From Candidatus Desulfovibrio intestinavium (lineage in GTDB: Bacteria > Desulfobacterota > Desulfovibrionia > Desulfovibrionales > Desulfovibrionaceae), in NCBI GenBank assembly GCA_019118345.1, contig DWZD01000007.1:1-64000 (forward strand): a DNA stretch of 64,000 nt, read 5' to 3'. The translations under genes were made by a program, and so were the position numbers. Under the pieces are notes generated by a model. It did no database searches. It saw only the letters and a list, made by a program, of their open reading frames with translations, and had not been told where the DNA came from. Positions 16,475-25,137 of the stretch are shown piece by piece. Position 1 is the first letter of the stretch, and each line of letters begins with the position of its first letter.

Positions 16475-17910
16475 ACGGCAAAGAACTGCGAATTGTGGGT
16501 TTTCTCTGCAACTGGTGCTCCTACGGCGGTGCCGACACCGCCGGGACGGCCCGTGCGGGACAGCCCACTGACCTGCGAATCATCCGCGTCCCCTGTTCGG
16601 GCCGCATCGATCCGCTCTTCATCGTGAAGGCCCTGCTCAACGGCGCCGACGGCGTGCTGGTTTCCGGCTGCCATCCGCGCGACTGCCACTATGCCGCGGG
16701 CAACTTCTATGCCCGCCGCCGTCTGGAAGTGCTCAAACAGTTCCTGCCCGTGCTCGGCATCGACGACCGCCGCTTCGAGTACACCTGGGTGTCCGCTTCC
16801 GAAGGCCAGCGTTGGCAGCATGTGGTGCAGACCTTCACCAAGCGCATCCATGACCTCGGCCCCGCGCCGAAGCTGGAAGATCCCGAACCGCTGCTCAAGG
16901 TGGTGGACATGGCGCTGACCTCGCTGCGTCCGCTGGGCACCGGCCAGAAGAACAAGCTGGACGAGCTCAAGGCCGCCATCAAGGCCAAGCTGCCTGAACT
17001 GGAGCTGGTCATCGGCTGGCAGCAGGGCTATGACGCCGCCCGCACGGTGCCGCTGTTCATGCGCACGCCCGAAGATGTGGACAAGCTCGTCTGGGGCCCG
17101 TTCAACGTCAACAACCCCGCTGTCTACCTGCCCCAGTACAAGGGCAAGAAGGTGGGCATCGTGGTCAAGGGCTGCGACGCCAAATCCGTGGTGGAACTGC
17201 TGCAGGAAAACCTGATCAACCGCGAGGATGTGACCATCTTCGCCATGCCCTGCGAAGGGACGCTGGACATGGCCCGCGTCAATCAGGAACTGGGCCGCTA
17301 TACCACCATTGACAAGGTGGAATATGACGAGGCCGGCGTGACCATCACCGCCGACGGCAAGGAGCATCGCTTCTGCATGAACGATTATGCGCAGGGCAAA
17401 TGCTACGGCTGCACCATGCCCACCGCCGTGCTGTCCGATACCCTCATCGGCACGCCCACGGAAGTGAAGCCCGGCCCCTACACCCCGCCGGAACTGGCCC
17501 TGCTCGATTCCATGAGCCTGGACGAGCGCCTGGCCTTCTGGCGCGGCCAGATGGAGCGTTGCATCCGTTGCTACGCCTGCCGCAACGCCTGCCCCATGTG
17601 CGTCTGCCGCGACTACTGCATTGCCGAAAGCCGCGAACCGCACTGGATCTCGCAGGATGACAGCACCCGTGAAAAACTCTTCTTCCAGACCATCCACGCC
17701 ATGCACCTGGCGGGCCGCTGCACCGGCTGCGGCGAATGCCAGCGCGCCTGTCCCGTGGGCATCCCGATTCTGGCCCTGCGCCAGCAGATCGCCCGCGCCG
17801 TGGGTCAGCTCTTTGACGGCTACAAGTCCGGCGTCGATCCCGAGGCCGTGCCGCCGCTGCTGGGCTACGAAGTGGAAGAAAAGAACATTCATGAGAGGGA
17901 GTGGAAATGA
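16462..17910 (+). CDS. Fused FlxD/FlxC: MvhD domain plus ferredoxin-type iron-sulfur domain
   Basis: A 482-residue fusion. Residues about 1-130 are an MvhD-type 2Fe-2S domain (FLCNWCSYGGAD, VPCSGR, SGCHPRDCHY) that passes electrons to HdrA. The rest resembles the FlxC/FrhB-like iron-sulfur subunit, ending with CYACRNACPMCVC and CTGCGECQRACPVGIP. In D. vulgaris these are described as separate FlxD and FlxC; here one frame encodes both, which fits the presence of only two further flx genes. GGAGG lies before ATG 16462, which overlaps hdrA by 13 bases, so translation is coupled. Confidence 0.85.
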   Translation: MPVLNGKELRIVGFLCNWCSYGGADTAGTARAGQPTDLRIIRVPCSGRIDPLFIVKALLNGADGVLVSGCHPRDCHYAAGNFYARRRLEVLKQFLPVLGIDDRRFEYTWVSASEGQRWQHVVQTFTKRIHDLGPAPKLEDPEPLLKVVDMALTSLRPLGTGQKNKLDELKAAIKAKLPELELVIGWQQGYDAARTVPLFMRTPEDVDKLVWGPFNVNNPAVYLPQYKGKKVGIVVKGCDAKSVVELLQENLINREDVTIFAMPCEGTLDMARVNQELGRYTTIDKVEYDEAGVTITADGKEHRFCMNDYAQGKCYGCTMPTAVLSDTLIGTPTEVKPGPYTPPELALLDSMSLDERLAFWRGQMERCIRCYACRNACPMCVCRDYCIAESREPHWISQDDSTREKLFFQTIHAMHLAGRCTGCGECQRACPVGIPILALRQQIARAVGQLFDGYKSGVDPEAVPPLLGYEVEEKNIHEREWK

Positions 17911-18974
17911 GCATCACCCGTTTTGTAAAGCCTGAGGGCCTCCCGGCGTTTCTGGCTCACCTCTCCAAGGAAGCCCGCGTGCTGGCCCCTGTGGTGAAGC
18001 CCGCCGACAAGCGTTCCGTGATCTTCGAGCCCTGGAAGGAAGGCAAGGAATTCACGCTGGAAAAGGCCACCGTGCCCGCCAAGGCCGCGGTGCTGCCCCA
18101 GTGCGAAACCCTTGTCAGTTACCGCAAGGTCAAGGATCCGGCCAATCCCCAGAATGTGAAGCTGGAACTGGACGATACCCCGCAGGCCGAAACCACGGTG
18201 GTCTTTGCCGCCCGTCCCTGCGACGCCCGCGGTTACGCCACGCTGGATCGCCCCTACCTGCAAGGCCCCATCGCCGACCCCTACTACAAGGCCCGGCGGG
18301 AAAAACTCACCGTCATCACCCTGACCTGCAACAGCGGCTGCAATACCTGCTTCTGTCACTGGGTGGGCGGCGGGCCTTCCTCGCCCGAAGGTTCGGACAT
18401 CCTGATGACCGAACTCAAGGACGGCTACATCCTGCAGGGCATCACCCCCAAGGGCGACGCCCTGCTGGAAGGCAGCGGCCTCGATGACGGCGCGGATCGC
18501 TTCAAGGAAATGGAAGACGTGCGCAAGGCGGCCTGGGGCACCCTCGTCAAGGCCCCCAACCTCAAGGACGCTCCGGCCAAGGTGGCGGCCAAGTTCACGG
18601 ACGTGGACTTCTGGACGCGCGAAACCGACCGTTGCCTCTCCTGTGGCGCCTGCACCTACTTCTGCCCGACCTGCTACTGCTTCAACATTACTGACGAGGG
18701 CGAAGCCACCAGCGAAAAGGGCGGGCGGCGTCTGCGCAGCTGGGACAACTGCATGTCGTCCCTGTTCACCCGCGAAGCCAGCGGGCACAACACCCGTGTG
18801 GAAAAGGCCCTGCGCATGCGCAACCGCGTGTCGCACAAGTTCTCCACCTATCCCGAGAACTGGGGAACCTTCTCCTGCAACGGTTGCGGCCGCTGCATCA
18901 GCAACTGTCCCGTGAGCCTTGACATCCGCCAGATCGTGCTGGATGCCATCAACGCCGACAAGGCCGCCAAGTAG
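17907..18974 (+). CDS. flxB: FlxB-like 4Fe-4S subunit
   Basis: A 355-residue iron-sulfur protein resembling the beta subunit of sulfhydrogenase/anaerobic sulfite reductase A families. The C-terminal half has two clusters, CLSCGACTYFCPTCYC and CNGCGRCISNCPVSLD; an inner CNSGCNTCFCHWVGGG motif binds another centre. It should relay electrons from the flavin subunit FlxA to the FlxD/C fusion and HdrA. ATG 17907 follows AGGGAG by 5 bases and shares ATGA with the upstream stop; a GTG two codons earlier is less well placed. Confidence 0.85.
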   Translation: MSITRFVKPEGLPAFLAHLSKEARVLAPVVKPADKRSVIFEPWKEGKEFTLEKATVPAKAAVLPQCETLVSYRKVKDPANPQNVKLELDDTPQAETTVVFAARPCDARGYATLDRPYLQGPIADPYYKARREKLTVITLTCNSGCNTCFCHWVGGGPSSPEGSDILMTELKDGYILQGITPKGDALLEGSGLDDGADRFKEMEDVRKAAWGTLVKAPNLKDAPAKVAAKFTDVDFWTRETDRCLSCGACTYFCPTCYCFNITDEGEATSEKGGRRLRSWDNCMSSLFTREASGHNTRVEKALRMRNRVSHKFSTYPENWGTFSCNGCGRCISNCPVSLDIRQIVLDAINADKAAK

Positions 18975-18983
18975 AGGTAAGAC

Positions 18984-19871
18984 ATGGCGACGCAAAGCAA
19001 AAAGGAAGGGATGCTGCGCGAGCTGACCCCCCGTCCGCTCCCGCAGGGCAATCCCTACAAGCCCATGCCGGCCACTGTGCTGGAAACCATTCAGGAAACG
19101 GGCAACATCAAGACCATTCGCGTGGTGCTTGACGACCCGGAACAGATGGCCAATTTCAAATATGAACCCGGTCAGGTGGGGCAGCTCTCGGTCTTCGGGG
19201 CCGGGGAATCCACCTTCGTCATCAACTCCCCGCCGTCCATGAAGGATTACCTCCAGTTCTCCGTCATGCAGGCCGGGGAAGTGACCTCCACCATCCACCG
19301 GCTGTCCGCCGGGGACAAGGTGGGCGTGCGTGCCCCCCTGGGCAACTTCTTCCCCTACGAGGACTGGAAGGGCAAAAACATCTTCTTCGTGGGCGGCGGC
19401 ATCGGCATGGCCCCCATCCGTACCATCATGCTGCACATCCTCGAGCGCAAGAAGGATTACGGCAAGGTGAGCCTGCTCTACGGGGCCAAAAGTCCCAGCG
19501 ACATGGCCTTCAGCTACGAGCTGCAGGGCTGGCTGGACAATCCCGATCTGGATTGCCACCTCTGCATCGACAATCCGGCCGAAGGCTGGCAGCACAAGGT
19601 GGGCCTCATCCCCAACGTGCTGACCGAGATCGGCCCCAAGCCCGACAACTGCGTGGCCGTGCTCTGCGGCCCGCCGATCATGATCAAGTTCACGCTGCAG
19701 GCCCTCGAAAAGCTGGGCTTCCAGCACGAGAACATCGTGACCACGCTGGAAAAGCGCATGAAGTGCGGCATCGGCATCTGCGGCCGCTGCAACATCGGCA
19801 GCCACTACGTCTGCATTGACGGCCCGGTGTTCACCCTCAAGCAGCTCAACGGCCTGCCGCCGGAACTCTAG
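18984..19871 (+). CDS. flxA: FlxA-like NAD(P)H/FAD oxidoreductase subunit
   Basis: A 295-residue ferredoxin-reductase-type protein: FAD domain (PGQVGQLSVFGAGE), NAD(P) domain (FVGGGIGMAPIRTIM) and a C-terminal 2Fe-2S motif (MKCGIGICGRCNIG...YVC). It is the entry point for NADH (or exit for NAD+), completing a cytoplasmic Hdr-Flx complex thought to couple NADH, ferredoxin and a disulfide carrier. It starts 9 bases after flxB and is followed by a terminator, so it ends the operon. Confidence 0.88.
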   Translation: MATQSKKEGMLRELTPRPLPQGNPYKPMPATVLETIQETGNIKTIRVVLDDPEQMANFKYEPGQVGQLSVFGAGESTFVINSPPSMKDYLQFSVMQAGEVTSTIHRLSAGDKVGVRAPLGNFFPYEDWKGKNIFFVGGGIGMAPIRTIMLHILERKKDYGKVSLLYGAKSPSDMAFSYELQGWLDNPDLDCHLCIDNPAEGWQHKVGLIPNVLTEIGPKPDNCVAVLCGPPIMIKFTLQALEKLGFQHENIVTTLEKRMKCGIGICGRCNIGSHYVCIDGPVFTLKQLNGLPPEL

Positions 19872-19900
19872 TCCGGCCCGGTCGTCCACGGCTCATTCAT

Positions 19901-19930
19901 GGCGGCGGAGCACGGCTCCGCCGCCATTTT
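19901..19930 (+). terminator. Terminator of the hdr-flx operon
   Basis: Perfect 11-bp stem 19901-19911 with 19915-19925, loop ACG, then ATTTTG. Confidence 0.75.
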
Positions 19931-20069
19931 GCATGGCAGCCGCTGCGCGAACCGGCGGCTTGATCGCCGTGGGGCGGCGGCATGGCATGGCACAGGGAAA
20001 AGGCTCGGGCAGCAGAGACGCGGAAGGCATGTCTCTTTACAGAAGGCCGCCCGTGAAATAGACTGAGAT

Positions 20070-20753
20070 ATGCGTAAGAGAACAAGCGTTGCCGTGCTTG
20101 CGATCGGCCTTCTGCTGCCGCTCGCTCCTGTTGCGCCCGTTCCCTGTGGCAGCGGGGCGGAGCGGGGGCGGCAGCCGTGCGTCAGCCTCGTCGGCGGAAC
20201 GGCTCTGGCGGCGGACAGGGGACAAACAAGCGCCGTGTCCGCGCGCAAAGCGCGGAAAAAAGTCGCCGCCAAGGGCAAGCAATCATCCCTGCATGGGCAG
20301 CCTTGGGCCTTTGGTTCCTCAGACGCCAGCAAGGAAGCACTCTGGCAGGACGGCGTGGGCGGCGAGACCCTGCAACACCGGGCCACGGGCGGTCGGGGCA
20401 AGGCCATCGGCAATACCGCCAGCATCGAAGCCTCGTTGCGGCGCGAAGCCGCGGATCAGAAGAAGCGTGAGGAGCGAAAGAAGCGGGGCGGACTGGGCAT
20501 GAGCCTGGACACGGACGAGTCCGTGTGGCGGCATGAGACGCCCACGAATATGGGCAGACCCGACGAAACTCTGTCCATCGGCAGCTCGCGGCATACCCTG
20601 CGGGCCTTTGGCGGCGTGGAAAGCGATGACCTGAGCATTTCCGTCGGCCCGGAAATCACGGTCAAGGATCGGGACAATCAGGGCCATTTTGCCCGCAGCG
20701 ACGAACCCGATTCCGCTGTGGGCATGGGCATGCGTTTCTCGCTGGATTTCTGA
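20070..20753 (+). CDS. Exported protein of unknown function
   Basis: A 227-residue protein with a Sec signal peptide (MRKRTSVAVLAIGLLLPLAP...). The mature part is rich in Arg, Lys, Gly and Ser, with a charged stretch EAADQKKREERKKRGG and a C-terminal half that alternates like beta strands and ends in FSLDF, a terminal Phe often seen in outer-membrane proteins. I do not recognise the family. It has its own terminator and stands between the hdr-flx operon and queA. Confidence 0.6.
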   Translation: MRKRTSVAVLAIGLLLPLAPVAPVPCGSGAERGRQPCVSLVGGTALAADRGQTSAVSARKARKKVAAKGKQSSLHGQPWAFGSSDASKEALWQDGVGGETLQHRATGGRGKAIGNTASIEASLRREAADQKKREERKKRGGLGMSLDTDESVWRHETPTNMGRPDETLSIGSSRHTLRAFGGVESDDLSISVGPEITVKDRDNQGHFARSDEPDSAVGMGMRFSLDF

Positions 20754-20797
20754 GCAGGCGGCAGCCTGCGTGGTCGGGGCAGCCGGCGACGGCTGGC

Positions 20798-20834
20798 AGG
20801 TTCCCGCCCCACGGGGCGAGAACCTCTTTTTTTT
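20798..20834 (+). terminator. Terminator after the exported protein
   Basis: A 12-bp stem with one mismatch (AGGTTC...GAACCT outside, GCCCC/GGGGC inside) followed by eight Ts; it abuts the convergent queA stop. Confidence 0.88.
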
Positions 20835-21955
20835 CAACAAATCAGCATGGCGTCGCCATAGGAAAAGAAGCGGTAGCCCTGCCGCACGGCCTCGGCATAG
20901 GCCGAGAGAATGCGATGCCGACCGGCAAAGGCCGAAACAAGCAGCAGCAGGGAGGATTCGGGCAGGTGGAAATTGGTGATCATGCCGTCCACCACCCGGA
21001 AGCGCCGGCCCGGATACATGTAGAGATCCGTCCAGCCGGTATAGGGCTGCAGGCTGCCGCACATTTCCGCCGCGCCTTCCAGCGCGCGCACGCTGGTGGT
21101 GCCCACGGCAATGATCGGACGCCTTTCGGCGCGAGCCTGCTGAATGGCCGTTACCGTCGCTTCCGGCACTTCGATATATTCGCGGTGCATGCGGTGCTGG
21201 CGAATATCCTCGCAGCGAACGGGGCTGAAGGTGCCGTAGCCCACATAGAGGGTCACTTCCGCCCACTGCACGCCCTGCCCGGCCAGACGCTGCCGCAGCT
21301 CCTCGGTGAAATGCAGGCCCGCCGTGGGCGCGGCCACGGAACCGAGCTTGTCCTCGCGGGCGTAGACCGTTTGATAACGGCTCAGATCCTCGGCGTCGTC
21401 GCTGCGCTTGATGTAGGGGGGCAGGGGGATGTGTCCGGTGGCGGCAAAGGCGGCGGCAAGATCGCCCTCCCAGTCCAGCCGCACCCGGCGCTGCCCGAAG
21501 GGGCCGGACTCCAGCACCGTGACCGTGATGCCCGCCCCGAAGGCAACGCTCTCGCCTTCGCGAATGCTGCCGCCGCTGCGCACCAGACCGCTCACCTCGG
21601 CTGTCCAGCCGTCAGCCGTATCCTTGCGGCGGCGGGCGCTTTCCCGCACCAGGGGCAGGGGCGTCAGCAGCAGAAATTCCACCTTGCCGCCCGTGCCGCG
21701 CGTGCCCAGCAAGCGGGCCTGCAATACGCGGGAATTGTTGGCAATCAGCAGCGCACCCGGGGGCAGCAGATCCGGCAGCTCCGCAAAGAGGTGGTGTTCC
21801 AGCCGAAATTCGCCCTGCCGGGGCAGCATGAGCAGGCGTGAGGCCCCGCGTTGCTCAGGCGGGAACTGGGCAATCTGATCCGGCGGCAGATCATAGCGAT
21901 AGGCGGCCAGGGAAAAGTCTTCATCATGAACGGGCGGAAAGGCAGGCTGGGGCAT
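20834..21955 (-). CDS. queA: S-adenosylmethionine:tRNA ribosyltransferase-isomerase
   Basis: A 373-residue enzyme that transfers the ribosyl part of SAM to preQ1 in tRNA, forming epoxyqueuosine. Conserved segments: YDLPPDQIAQFP at the N-terminus, LLIANNSRVLQARL, GHIPLPPYIKR, GSVAAPTAGLHFTEEL, VGYGTFSPVR, VGTTSVRALEG and MITNFHLPESSLLLLVSAF. GGAG lies 8 bases before ATG 21955. Single gene convergent with 20070-20753. Confidence 0.97.
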   Translation of the reverse strand: MPQPAFPPVHDEDFSLAAYRYDLPPDQIAQFPPEQRGASRLLMLPRQGEFRLEHHLFAELPDLLPPGALLIANNSRVLQARLLGTRGTGGKVEFLLLTPLPLVRESARRRKDTADGWTAEVSGLVRSGGSIREGESVAFGAGITVTVLESGPFGQRRVRLDWEGDLAAAFAATGHIPLPPYIKRSDDAEDLSRYQTVYAREDKLGSVAAPTAGLHFTEELRQRLAGQGVQWAEVTLYVGYGTFSPVRCEDIRQHRMHREYIEVPEATVTAIQQARAERRPIIAVGTTSVRALEGAAEMCGSLQPYTGWTDLYMYPGRRFRVVDGMITNFHLPESSLLLLVSAFAGRHRILSAYAEAVRQGYRFFSYGDAMLIC

Positions 21956-22101
21956 AGGGTTCTCCGAAAAAAACAGGGCGGCCCGGCAGCAAAAGCCGCC
22001 GACGCGCGGCTCCGCGCCGGACTTGTCAGGGCGGGCGGGAGAGGCTATCGTTTTGCGTCGCTCCCCGAGGGGGCGACCACCATTGCCGCAGGAGTATAGC
22101 C

Positions 22102-22683
22102 ATGCCTCGCCACTTTGTCATCTTGTGCCTTTGCGCCCTCTGCGCCCTTGCCGGGGGCTGCTCCACCCTGGGTATCGACAATCCTTTCGGCTCCGGCGAA
22201 AGCGCGCGGCAGAGCCAGCTGCTGGGCGTGCCGCTGCCGGCGGGCATGTCCCTTTCCGGCGATCATTCGCGGCGCAGCGGCAATGAAGGGGTGGAGGTCG
22301 CCTACGGGCAGATAAATGCGGCGGTGGCGGCGCAGCAGATGTTCAACAGTCTGCAGGCCGCCGGCTGGCAGCTGCGCCTGCAGCAGAGCCGGCCGGGCAG
22401 GGGCATCTATGTCTACGACAATGGCGAGCGCGTGGCCGTGATCCATGTGGAGGCCCAGACCATTCAGACCGTGCTGACCATTTGCGCGGGCAACCGTCTG
22501 CCCGACGGCAGCATGCTCAACCTGCCCGTGGCCGATGAGGGCGCAGGGGACGGCGGAACGGACGATGCCTCCGGCGCCGAGGGGCTGGACACGACGCCGC
22601 AGAGCGGCGGCACGCCGCCGGTGGGCACATCCGAAAGCTGGGGCGCGCCCACGTCCGGGGGGCTGCAGGAGCGCAGCCTGTGA
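22102..22683 (+). CDS. Lipoprotein of unknown function
   Basis: A 193-residue protein with a lipobox signal (CALAGGC). A small domain, about residues 40-130, reads GVPLPAGMSLSGDHS, QQMFNSLQAAGW and IHVEAQTIQTVLTICAG; it is followed by a low-complexity Gly/Asp/Thr-rich tail. I do not recognise a family. Its stop overlaps the GTG start of coaBC (GTGA), so the two are translated together. Confidence 0.7.
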   Translation: MPRHFVILCLCALCALAGGCSTLGIDNPFGSGESARQSQLLGVPLPAGMSLSGDHSRRSGNEGVEVAYGQINAAVAAQQMFNSLQAAGWQLRLQQSRPGRGIYVYDNGERVAVIHVEAQTIQTVLTICAGNRLPDGSMLNLPVADEGAGDGGTDDASGAEGLDTTPQSGGTPPVGTSESWGAPTSGGLQERSL

Positions 22684-23915
22684 GTCTGGACTGCCTGTTC
22701 AGCCGCAGCGGCAAATTCGCGGGCAAGCGGCTGCATCTGGGGGTCAGCGGCTCGGTGGCCTGCTATCGGGCGCTGGACGTGCTGCGCGCCCTGCGGGCGC
22801 TGGATATGCATGTGTCCGCGACCCTGACCGGCGGGGCGCGGCAATTCGTGACGCCCCTGCTGTTCGAGGCCCTCGGGGCCATGCCCGTCTACGGCGATAT
22901 GTTCGCCCCGGGCGAGGAAGCCTTTGCCCATCTGGAGCCGGGGCAGCACGCACAGGCCATGCTGGTGGCCCCGGCCAGTGCGGACACGCTCTCGCGGCTG
23001 GCGCAGGGGGCGGCCTCGGATATGCTGTCGGCGCAGGCCCTGGCCTTTGACGGGCCGTTGCTGCTGGCGCCGGCCATGAATCCGCGCATGTGGCAGCATC
23101 CGGCCACGCAAGCCAATGTGGCGACCTTGCGGGAGCGCGGAGCGCGCATCATCCTGCCCGCCTGCGGCCGGGCCGCCTGCGGCGATGCGGGCGAGGGCCG
23201 GCTTGCCCCGCCGGAGGAACTTTTCTGGCAGGCCCTGCGCGCCCTTGCGCCGCAGGATATGGCGGGCAAGCGGGTCATGGTGACCGTTGGCCCCACCCGC
23301 GAGCCGTGGGACGGCGTGCGTTACTGGAGCAATCCTTCCAGCGGTCGCATGGGCGGCGCGCTGGCTGTGGCCGCCTGGCTGCGGGGCGCCACGGTGACGG
23401 CGGTCTGCGGGCCGGGTTGTCCGGGGCTGCCGTCGGAAATCCGGCGTCTGGACGTGGGCACGGCGCGCGAGATGTTCGAGGCGGCGGCGGACATCTGGCC
23501 GGATATGGACTGCGGCTGCTTCTGCGCGGCGGTGGCCGACTTTTCGCCCGTGCCGCACGGGCCGGAAAAATTCAAGAAGGAAGGCGCTGAGGCGGGCTTC
23601 AGCGTCAGCTTTGCGCCCAATCCTGACATCCTGCGTACGCTGGCCGCCCGACGGCGTGCGGATCAGCGGCTGCTGGGCTTTGCCGCCGAGACGGCCCCGG
23701 ACATGGACAGCCTGCTGGCGCTGGCCCGGGCCAAGCGCGCCCGCAAGGACGCCGACCTGCTGGCGGGCAATTGCGTCAACAGTGCGGGCTGCGGCTTCGG
23801 CTGCGCCACCAACAGCATGGCGGTCACGGACAGGCACGGCCATGAAGAAATCTGGCCGCAACAGAACAAAGCCGACGTGGCCTGGGATCTGCTCACATGG
23901 CTTTTGCGTATCTGA
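22680..23915 (+). CDS. coaBC: Phosphopantothenoylcysteine decarboxylase / phosphopantothenate-cysteine ligase
   Basis: A 411-residue bifunctional enzyme for two steps of coenzyme A synthesis. N-terminal FMN decarboxylase CoaC: GVSGSVACYRALD, APAMNPRMW and ACGDAGEGRL. C-terminal ligase CoaB: VTVGPTREPWDGVRY, NPSSGRMGGALA, AAVADFSP and FKKEG...SFAPNPDIL. The catalytic His of the usual decarboxylase lies in the first third (HLEPGQHAQAML region). GTG start overlaps the upstream stop; the downstream frame overlaps its 3' end by 19 bases. Confidence 0.95.
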   Translation: MSLDCLFSRSGKFAGKRLHLGVSGSVACYRALDVLRALRALDMHVSATLTGGARQFVTPLLFEALGAMPVYGDMFAPGEEAFAHLEPGQHAQAMLVAPASADTLSRLAQGAASDMLSAQALAFDGPLLLAPAMNPRMWQHPATQANVATLRERGARIILPACGRAACGDAGEGRLAPPEELFWQALRALAPQDMAGKRVMVTVGPTREPWDGVRYWSNPSSGRMGGALAVAAWLRGATVTAVCGPGCPGLPSEIRRLDVGTAREMFEAAADIWPDMDCGCFCAAVADFSPVPHGPEKFKKEGAEAGFSVSFAPNPDILRTLAARRRADQRLLGFAAETAPDMDSLLALARAKRARKDADLLAGNCVNSAGCGFGCATNSMAVTDRHGHEEIWPQQNKADVAWDLLTWLLRI

Positions 23916-24724
23916 ATCCGCAGACGGCTCCCTGGCGCTCCCTCGGGGTGCGTTATCTGCTGGCGCAGGGCGACCTGCCGCCAGAGTTGTCACTGTGCGC
24001 GGACAGGGGAGACCCCCTTCCGTCACAGGCGCGCCATGCCGCATCCCGGCCTGCCGCACAGGCCGCGCCCCGATTCAGGGACGGGGGGGCGCAGGCTCCG
24101 GGCCGTCCGGGCCGTGTGTCCGTCCCTGCCGCCCGGCCCCGTCCGCCGGCTTCCCCTCCCGCGGCATCCGTCCCGCCCGCGTCCCGTGCGGAACAGCCGC
24201 CGCGCGCCCCGACAGCGCCGGAGTCCTCCGCCGCGTCATGGCAGCCGCTCGCGCCCGCGCTCTGGCCCGCGCCGTGGCAGGAGCTTCTTGCCCGTACCCG
24301 GCCTGGCCTGGTGGCCTGGACATACTGGCATCTGGGCAGTGACCTTCAGGACGGTGCGCAGGCCGGCAAGGCCGAACGGCGGGATTTTTTCCGGCGGATC
24401 CTGCAGGATCTCGCCTGCCCGCAGGGCACGCACACCTTCTGGCCGGTCTGCCTGCCCGCTGCGGCGGGCGAGCCGCAAGCCGACGCCGGCATGTTCTGGT
24501 CGGGGCTGCAGGCCCTGCGCTCGCGGGGCGTCATCATCATGGGTTCCGCGGCAGCCCGGGCCTCGGGTCTGCCCGGGCCGCTTCAGCCGCTGACCCAGCG
24601 CATGGTTCGCGGGCGGCTGGTCTGGATTCTCCCGGATGTGGACAGACTGATTGGCGATGCCTCAGGCTATGCCACGATGCGGGCCTTTCTTCGCAAGGCC
24701 CTGCATATCCTTTTTCCGAGGTAG
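23897..24724 (+). CDS. Protein of unknown function with disordered Pro/Ala-rich N-terminus
   Basis: A 275-residue frame overlapping the end of coaBC by 19 bases. Residues about 35-125 are Pro/Ala/Arg-rich and probably disordered. The C-terminal 150 residues form a plausible globular domain: TYWHLGSDLQDG, RRDFFRRILQDL, FWSGLQALRSRGVIIMGS, WILPDVDRLIG. The pattern loosely recalls a uracil-DNA-glycosylase fold, but no active-site motif is visible, so no function is claimed. Position suggests co-expression with coaBC. Confidence 0.6.
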   Translation: MAFAYLNPQTAPWRSLGVRYLLAQGDLPPELSLCADRGDPLPSQARHAASRPAAQAAPRFRDGGAQAPGRPGRVSVPAARPRPPASPPAASVPPASRAEQPPRAPTAPESSAASWQPLAPALWPAPWQELLARTRPGLVAWTYWHLGSDLQDGAQAGKAERRDFFRRILQDLACPQGTHTFWPVCLPAAAGEPQADAGMFWSGLQALRSRGVIIMGSAAARASGLPGPLQPLTQRMVRGRLVWILPDVDRLIGDASGYATMRAFLRKALHILFPR

Positions 24725-24726
24725 GC

Positions 24727-25137
24727 ATGTATACGCCCATCGGTCTCATGTTTCTGGGGCTGGCGCTCGGCTTCGGCCTGCGCAAGGTGTCCTGTCTGGC
24801 GCGGGTGCCGCGCGCCATCACGCCCACCATCCTGCTTATGCTCTTTGTGCTCGGTTTGGCCGTGGGCGGCAACAAGGCCCTTGTGGCCAACCTGCCCACC
24901 CTGGGCGGTCGGGCGCTGGCCCTGACCCTGGCGGGCGTGGCGGGCAGCCTGATCGGCGTGCTGCTCATCCGCCGCCATTTTCCGGGAGCCGGGCCGGGAG
25001 GCCGGGCCATCGCCGCGGCAGAGCAGAAGGAACGCGCGGGCAGCCCGGCGGATGCCGCCGGCCTGGCCACGGCGTTCAAGGATGCGCCCCTGCCCCCGCG
25101 CGGCACGGCATCGGGAGGGGCGGACGATGGGCGGTAG
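24727..25137 (+). CDS. LysO-type exporter, N-terminal half protein
   Basis: A 136-residue membrane protein with about three hydrophobic helices ([49 protein letters not shown]) matching the first half of the DUF340/LysO family, which exports lysine. The C-terminal 45 residues are hydrophilic linker. The partner half is the next gene, which overlaps by 11 bases; E. coli LysO is a single chain of about 300 residues. Confidence 0.75.
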   Translation: MYTPIGLMFLGLALGFGLRKVSCLARVPRAITPTILLMLFVLGLAVGGNKALVANLPTLGGRALALTLAGVAGSLIGVLLIRRHFPGAGPGGRAIAAAEQKERAGSPADAAGLATAFKDAPLPPRGTASGGADDGR

